Positions 31,854 through 36,244 of a stretch of DNA of 36,244 nucleotides are shown here, in pieces. The first letter of the stretch is position 1. Every line of letters begins with the position of its first letter. The notes below the pieces were generated by a model. It made no database searches, was not told where the DNA came from, and was given only the letters and a program-made list of their open reading frames with translations. Position numbers and translations under genes: made by a program. The DNA comes from Mesorhizobium sp. WSM3626 (GTDB lineage Bacteria; Pseudomonadota; Alphaproteobacteria; Rhizobiales; Rhizobiaceae): positions 288 to 36,531 of the forward strand of contig NZ_AZUY01000056.1 in the NCBI RefSeq assembly GCF_000513935.1, written 5' to 3'.

Positions 31854-33455
31854 CTATTTCGCCACCTCCCACTTCTCGACTTCGTTGTAGACCGGGTGAT
31901 TGAAGATCACGAGCGGCTGTTCCTTGAAGTGCTGCGCCAGGCCGACGATCCGGTTGTTGAAGGCGAGCGGCCGCACCTCGTTCCAAAGCCAGGCCTTGGG
32001 CAGGTCCTGATTGAGGATGCGCGAGGCCTCCTGATAGCTCGCGGCGCGCGTGGCGCGGTCGTTGGATTCAAGCCCCTTGTTGAAGAGTTCGTCGACCTTG
32101 GGGTTGCAGTAGCCCATGGCGAGCGGCTTGGCGCCGCAGACGACCAGAGGCGAGCCGAGCGAGGGATCGAGGCCCATGCCTTGCGCGAAGAAGCCCATCT
32201 GGAAGCTGCCGTCGGCATAGATCTGGTTGATCGCCGCCGGATCGAGCAGGCGCGGCTGGATGTTGACGCCGACGGCGGCCAGATAACTCTGGATGGCGGT
32301 GACGGTGTCGACGTTCATCTGGTCGGAATAATAGTAGATGAAGTCGACCGGCTGGCTCGCATCCCAGCCTGCGTCGGTGAGCAGCTGCTTGGCCTTGTCG
32401 GGATTGTAGTCGTAGGGTTCGAGGTCCTTGGCGCGCGCCCAGTCCTGCGGGAACAGCGTGTTCAGGAGTTCACCGGCGCCCTGCTTGACGGTCTCGATGA
32501 TCGCCTTGCGGTCGATGGCATAAAGCATCGCCTGGCGCACGCGCACATCGGCGAAGCGCTTGTTCTCCAGGTTGAATTGCAGATAGGTCGGCAGGCCGGC
32601 GGAGAATTTCGGCAGCACGGTCAGATAGTCGAGCTTCTGCAGGCGGGGCAGTTCGGCGATCGGCACGCCGCCGCCCTCATAGGACATGGCGTCGACCTCC
32701 TGCGTCTCAAGCGCGGCGATGATCGGCGGCACATCCTTGTAGATCTGGTAGATGATGCGGTCGAGCTTGGGCGCGCCAAGGAAATAGTCGGGATTGCGGT
32801 CGACCTCGACATACTGGTCGCTCTCATACTTCTTCCAGATGAATGGGCCGGTGCCGACCCGGTTGACCCAGAAGGCATTGCCCTTGATGTCGGCGGGCGC
32901 GACCTTGCCCAGAATGTGCTCGGGAAAGATGCTGATGGCGATCAGCTGCAGCTCGACCCAGAGCGGCTTGGCGCTGTCGAGTTCGATCTGCACGGTCGCG
33001 TCGTCCACCGCCTTCACCCCGGCAAGCGAGGTGGTCGAGCCATCCTGGAAGGCCTTGTAGCCGGCCACGGCGGAAAGCTTCTGCGACCAGGGCGAGCCGA
33101 CCTTCGGGTTGGCGTAGAGGTTGAGGCTGAACACCACGTCCTTGGCGGTGAAAGGCGTGCCGTCATGCCATTTGACGCCATGGCGCAGGCTGAAGACATA
33201 GGTCTTGCCGCCGTCGGGCGTCTTCCAGCTTTCGGCCAGCATCGGCTGCACGTCGTCGCCCGTCCACTTGATGTGGACGAGGCCCTGCAGCACGGTCTCA
33301 TCGAGCCGATGGCCGCAGGTGGTGTGCAGCGTGCCCATCTCGATACAGCCGGTGCGCATGGCCGAGCGGAACGTGCCGCCTCCTTCGGCCTTCGCAGCGC
33401 CTGCGGCAAGCATGAGCGCCAGGGCCGGCAAAAGGCTGATCAGAAATCGTCTCAT
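31854..33455 (-). CDS. family 5 solute-binding protein of the ABC importer
   Basis: Periplasmic binding protein of the SBP_bac_5 (peptide/nickel/sialate) family, 533 residues. It has a Sec signal peptide (residues 1-23, MRRFLISLLPALALMLAAGAAKA) and the family signature around residues 75-105 (WHDGTPFTAKDVVFSL). The central part has YEGGGVPIAE and VRQAMLYAIDRKAI. The N-terminal ligand-facing region RTGCIEMGTLHTTCGH is unusual, with two cysteines. SBP5 proteins of Sat-type transporters bind sialic acid, and the nanR/nanA neighbours fit that. The ATG at 33455 has GGGAGGAG upstream. First gene of the operon, divergent from the NanR-like regulator. Confidence 0.9.
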   Translation of the reverse strand: MRRFLISLLPALALMLAAGAAKAEGGGTFRSAMRTGCIEMGTLHTTCGHRLDETVLQGLVHIKWTGDDVQPMLAESWKTPDGGKTYVFSLRHGVKWHDGTPFTAKDVVFSLNLYANPKVGSPWSQKLSAVAGYKAFQDGSTTSLAGVKAVDDATVQIELDSAKPLWVELQLIAISIFPEHILGKVAPADIKGNAFWVNRVGTGPFIWKKYESDQYVEVDRNPDYFLGAPKLDRIIYQIYKDVPPIIAALETQEVDAMSYEGGGVPIAELPRLQKLDYLTVLPKFSAGLPTYLQFNLENKRFADVRVRQAMLYAIDRKAIIETVKQGAGELLNTLFPQDWARAKDLEPYDYNPDKAKQLLTDAGWDASQPVDFIYYYSDQMNVDTVTAIQSYLAAVGVNIQPRLLDPAAINQIYADGSFQMGFFAQGMGLDPSLGSPLVVCGAKPLAMGYCNPKVDELFNKGLESNDRATRAASYQEASRILNQDLPKAWLWNEVRPLAFNNRIVGLAQHFKEQPLVIFNHPVYNEVEKWEVAK

Positions 33456-33638
33456 GGAATTCTCCTCCCTTCGATTGTGTCGGTCGGTCGCGGCTGACGT
33501 CGGAGCGCGCGTTCTCGCGGTCGCCTGGTCGCGGTTTCGCGTCAGTCGCCCATTGGCAAGTAGCGACCTCCTCCTACCCCTCGGTCGCACCGCGCCTCAG
33601 CGATCCACAGCTCCTTGCCTGTGCTCACTTGCAGCGAT

Positions 33639-33665
33639 TGGTCTAATAGCTTAAAAGGTAGACCA
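33639..33665. promoter_or_regulatory. palindromic operator candidate at the NanR-like gene start
   Basis: TGGTCTA (33639-33645) and TAGACCA (33659-33665), a perfect 7-bp dyad with a 13-bp spacer. It ends on the first base of the regulator start codon. The spacing and TGG...CCA ends fit FadR-family sites. E. coli NanR binds GGTATA repeats, and the arms here carry GGTCTA and GGTAGA. Binding would block the regulator's own ribosome-binding site and perhaps the transporter promoter. Confidence 0.5.
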
Positions 33666-34375
33666 TGCACAATATGCCGGTCCGAAAAAAATTGTCCGAC
33701 GAGGTCCGTCTCCGCCTGGAGGCGATGATCAGGGATGAAGTTTATCCGGTCGGCGCTTCGCTGCCGTCCGAGCGCGAACTGATGTCGATGTTCGATGTCG
33801 GGCGCCCCTCGGTACGCGAGGCGCTGTTTGCGCTGGAGAAGATGGGCCTTGTGCGCATCAACAGCGGCGAGCGGCCCAAGGTGACGCGGCCGACGCCGAA
33901 GAACATGCTGGAGCAGTTGACAGGCACCGCACATCTTTTGATGGACCAGCCCGACGGCATCGGCCATTTCGAACAACTGCGGCTGTTCCTCGAAGTCTCG
34001 ATCGCGCGCCATGCCGCAGAGATGGCGATGCAAGCGCAGACCGATGCTCTGGCCGCCGCGCTGGCCGAAAACGAACGCGCCATTTCACGCGCCCGCGCCT
34101 TCGCGGTCACCGACGTCGCGTTTCACCGCGTGCTGACCGCGATCCCCGGCAATCCGATTTTTCTCGCCGCGCACGAAGCGCTGGTGGAGTGGCTGATCAA
34201 CCAGCGCATCCACATGGCCAACACCGAACTCGAAAACCGCATCAGTTTCGCCGGGCACAAGGCAGTCTTCGAAGCCATCGAGCGGCACGATCCGGAAGCC
34301 GCCGGCCAGGCGATGCGCGAGCATCTGGAAAACGCCCGGCGCAAATTCAATCCCCGCCAGGCGAAACCAGATTAA
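33665..34375 (+). CDS. nanR: NanR-like FadR-family regulator
   Basis: DNA-binding regulator of 236 residues with clear similarity to E. coli NanR along the chain: RKKLSDEV, LPSERELMSMFDVGRPSVREAL, GLVRINSGERPKVTRPTP, DGIGHFEQLRLFLEVSIARHAAE, DVAFHRVLTAIPGNPIF and EWLINQR. An N-terminal winged helix (9-77) precedes an FCD domain (about 100-225), with metal-binding Asp150, His154, His198 and His220. E. coli NanR is relieved by Neu5Ac. The ATG at 33665 has AAAGG about 6 nt upstream; a second ATG at 33674 is possible. It is divergent from the transporter operon and convergent with the oxidoreductase gene. Confidence 0.8.
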   Translation: MHNMPVRKKLSDEVRLRLEAMIRDEVYPVGASLPSERELMSMFDVGRPSVREALFALEKMGLVRINSGERPKVTRPTPKNMLEQLTGTAHLLMDQPDGIGHFEQLRLFLEVSIARHAAEMAMQAQTDALAAALAENERAISRARAFAVTDVAFHRVLTAIPGNPIFLAAHEALVEWLINQRIHMANTELENRISFAGHKAVFEAIERHDPEAAGQAMREHLENARRKFNPRQAKPD

Positions 34376-34407
34376 CCCTCTCGTCGAACCTGTACACCGG
34401 ACGAGAT

Positions 34408-35778
34408 CTAAAGCGATGGTCCCATCTGGATCGGGCTGCCGTCGCTGAACCGGGATTGGCGAAACCTATGAAGGTTATGTCCGGTCTCGTTGCCCTGGAT
34501 CAAGTCGGACAGGACGCGGCCCATGCCAGGGCCTATGCCAAAGCCGTGGCCGCTCATCCCTGTCGCGATGACGAGACCCGGAACCGCAGCAGTACGATCC
34601 ACGACAGGCACGACATCCGGCATCGCATCGATCATGCCGGCCCAGCTTGCCCTGAGAGGTACCGCCTCGAATTGTGGGAAAAGCCCCTTGAACCCTCGAT
34701 CGATGGCGCGAAGCGCCTTGGGCTCCGGGGCAGGATTGAGAACGCGCATCCTTTCGAACGGGCTTTCCTTGTCCGCCTCCCATTTGCGTGGGGTAGACCA
34801 GCTGTCCGGATATGCGCGAGGCGCCGCCGGCAGGTAGCGCGTGCCGAAAGGATTTGCTTTCAGGGCGGGCAGGTATTTCGGTGCGTGACGCAATGCATCC
34901 GGCCCGACATAGAGCAGATGGCTGCCTCCCGCCGCCAGCGTGTATCCGCCGTCCTTTCTACGCCGGAAGGCGATGCGTTCGTCCGCTGCGGCGCCCGCAT
35001 GGATTTCCGGCATCGGCGCGGTCGCTGCGACGGTCGTGCGGACACTGAGCTGCGGGATCGAGACGCCGTGCGCGCGCAGGAACAGCGACGTCCAGGCGCC
35101 GCTGGCGACAAGCACATTCGATGTGGCGATGCGGCCTTGTTCGGTCCAGACACCGCTGATGCGCCCCGCGGAGATATCGAGCATGCGTGCCGCACAGTTC
35201 TCGATGATGGTGACGCCCTGGCGAGCGGCCAGGCGGGCAAACGCCGGCACCGCGACCCAGGGCTCGGCACGCATGTCCGATGGAGTGGTCATGGCGCCCT
35301 TGAAGGGGCGCGACATGGCCGGGATCAGCCTGGCGGTCTCACCCCGGTCGAGGAGACGCGTGTCGACGCCATGGGCCTCGGCGATCTTCAGGAACTTGGC
35401 GAAATCGGCCATTTCCTTGTCGGTCCGCGCGAGATAGGTCACGCCGGTCTGCGTCAAGCCTATGTCCTCGCCGCACTCCTGGGCCAGTTGGCGCCAGAGA
35501 TGCTGCGCTTCGATGACGATGGGCAGTTCGTCCGCGTCGCGGCCCTGCTGGCGGATCCAACCCCAATTGCGCGAGGACTGCTCCGCGGCGATGCGTCCCT
35601 TCTCCACCAAGGTCACCGGTATATTGCGCCGCGCCAGGAACAAGGCCGCGGTCACGCCGATGATGCCACCGCCGATAATGACCACATCCGACGTCTTCGG
35701 CAGCGGCGCCTGAAACTGGATCGGACTGGCTTCGCTGAAAGGGAAGATCGTCAAAGGATTGTCCTTTTTCACAGGCAT
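34408..35778 (-). CDS. FAD-dependent oxidoreductase (DAO family)
   Basis: Flavoprotein of 456 residues. The dinucleotide-binding motif is VVIIGGGIIGVTAALFLARR (about 31-50), followed by LVEKG. The active site probably involves SSRNWGWIRQQGRD, a segment of a rhizobial subgroup. The C-terminal GMSGHGFGIGPGMGRVLSD binds the FAD pyrophosphate and is typical of D-amino-acid/glycine oxidase-like members. Substrates of such enzymes are amines or 2-hydroxy acids; this one is undefined. The ATG at 35778 has no strong Shine-Dalgarno, and an in-frame extension to 35865 is possible. It ends 33 bp from nanR. Confidence 0.85.
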   Translation of the reverse strand: MPVKKDNPLTIFPFSEASPIQFQAPLPKTSDVVIIGGGIIGVTAALFLARRNIPVTLVEKGRIAAEQSSRNWGWIRQQGRDADELPIVIEAQHLWRQLAQECGEDIGLTQTGVTYLARTDKEMADFAKFLKIAEAHGVDTRLLDRGETARLIPAMSRPFKGAMTTPSDMRAEPWVAVPAFARLAARQGVTIIENCAARMLDISAGRISGVWTEQGRIATSNVLVASGAWTSLFLRAHGVSIPQLSVRTTVAATAPMPEIHAGAAADERIAFRRRKDGGYTLAAGGSHLLYVGPDALRHAPKYLPALKANPFGTRYLPAAPRAYPDSWSTPRKWEADKESPFERMRVLNPAPEPKALRAIDRGFKGLFPQFEAVPLRASWAGMIDAMPDVVPVVDRTAAVPGLVIATGMSGHGFGIGPGMGRVLSDLIQGNETGHNLHRFRQSRFSDGSPIQMGPSL

Positions 35779-36071
35779 GGCCGCGCGCCGATGGCTGGTT
35801 CGGGTGGCGCGAGGTCGCGCGCTTCTATGGGAAACTGACCAGGCGTGAAGTGCATCGACGAGCACTACACGACCGGTCTCGAAAATTTGCGTGCCAGCTC
35901 AATGAAATTGTTGACCACCCGTCGAGGTCGCTTCTCGTCGCCGCAGCCAGCTCCTGGCCTCATCGACAATCGGGAATTAGGCTCGGGGATGCCGGACAGG
36001 GTCAGCCTCGGTGTGACTTGTCGCGACATTCCAGCGGAAGATCGCAAACGATAGCTTGCCGCCCTAAGACT
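35779..36071. other. 293-bp stretch between the oxidoreductase and uxuA
   Basis: No supported gene. Several open frames of 60-99 codons overlap on both strands, none with a ribosome-binding site or family feature. It probably holds the promoter of the oxidoreductase. No clear palindrome matching the NanR-type site was seen. Confidence 0.5.
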
Positions 36072-36244
36072 TCAGGCGAGCCCGAACCGCTCTACGGCAC
36101 GCATGATGCCGCGCAATTCGGCCAGACCTTTCAGCCGGCCGATGAGTGAATAGCCGGGGTTGATCTTCTTCTTGCCGATGTCGTCGGCGAGCAGATGCCC
36201 ATGATCCGGCCGCATCGGGATTTGCCAGTCGGCCCTGCCTTCCC
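36072..36244 (-). CDS. uxuA: mannonate dehydratase, 3' end only
   Basis: The last 56 or so codons of a minus-strand gene that runs off the right edge: IPMRPDHGHLLADDIGKKKI, NPGYSLIGRLKGLAELRG and a short tail ending RFGLA. This is the conserved C terminus of UxuA, which converts D-mannonate to 2-keto-3-deoxygluconate in hexuronate breakdown. The HGH and RPDHG residues belong to its metal/active-site region. The start lies outside the window. It lies next to the oxidoreductase and suggests a sugar-acid catabolic neighbourhood. Confidence 0.85.
   Translation of the reverse strand, partial: EGRADWQIPMRPDHGHLLADDIGKKKINPGYSLIGRLKGLAELRGIMRAVERFGLA

Noticed and set aside
31803..33497. 564-codon plus-strand frame
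   Set aside because: Antisense to the solute-binding protein gene, which has signal peptide and family signature.
34189..35838. 549-codon plus-strand frame
   Set aside because: Antisense to the FAD oxidoreductase and overlapping nanR in another frame; no family features.
1..36244. CRISPR arrays, rRNA or tRNA genes, insertion sequences, prophage genes
   Set aside because: None seen on reading both strands: no regularly spaced direct repeats, no transposase or integrase motifs, no cloverleaf sequences recognised.

Overview
The window is GC-rich, dense chromosomal DNA of a Rhizobiales alphaproteobacterium, most likely Mesorhizobium or a close relative. This rests on a DUF768-type protein, a plant-type glutamate-cysteine ligase, the rhizobial forms of HisRS and RsmE, and short palindromic intergenic repeats of the CCTTCTCCC/GGGAGAAGG type. 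Nothing was searched; all family calls come from reading the translated sequence.

Left part (1-4.9 kb): hisS, a small membrane protein, the DNA glycosylase tag, a secreted L,D-transpeptidase, a compact terminator-bearing RNA candidate, and a folD-like gene whose active-site Lys and Asp are replaced by Gln and Glu. Middle-left (4.9-13.6 kb): a 2-hydroxy-acid oxidation block. glcD, glcE and glcF (glycolate oxidase) and a DUF3422 membrane protein lie on the minus strand; a FadR-type regulator, an L-lactate dehydrogenase (lldD) and a metallophosphoesterase lie on the plus strand. A perfect 21-bp palindrome before glcD and a degenerate copy before the regulator suggest one regulator controls both arms.

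Centre (13.9-24 kb): mostly housekeeping genes. These are a class I amidotransferase, a conserved protein of unknown function, rsmE, gshA, a DUF937 protein with repeated NPLGK-type motifs, a hicAB toxin-antitoxin pair, a DUF1127 protein divergent from a LysR regulator, xseA, a P1/DmpA self-processing peptidase and a DUF768 protein.

Right part (24.4-36.2 kb): accessory metabolism. It starts with an SDR protein lacking the catalytic Tyr, then a very good candidate for an alpha-r15/AbcR-type small RNA (anti-Shine-Dalgarno loop plus terminator), a 2-oxoglutarate/Fe(II)-type oxygenase and an aminotransferase remnant. It continues with what looks like a sialic-acid (or related nonulosonic/keto-acid) uptake and catabolism locus: a NanR-like regulator divergent from a peptide-family ABC transporter (binding protein, two permeases, fused ATPase) and an N-acetylneuraminate-lyase-like aldolase with nearly all E. 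coli NanA active-site residues at identical numbering. An FAD oxidoreductase and the 3' end of uxuA (mannonate dehydratase) follow. nanE, nanK and nag genes are not in the window, so the substrate is inferred. This locus and the AbcR-like RNA are the most interesting items.
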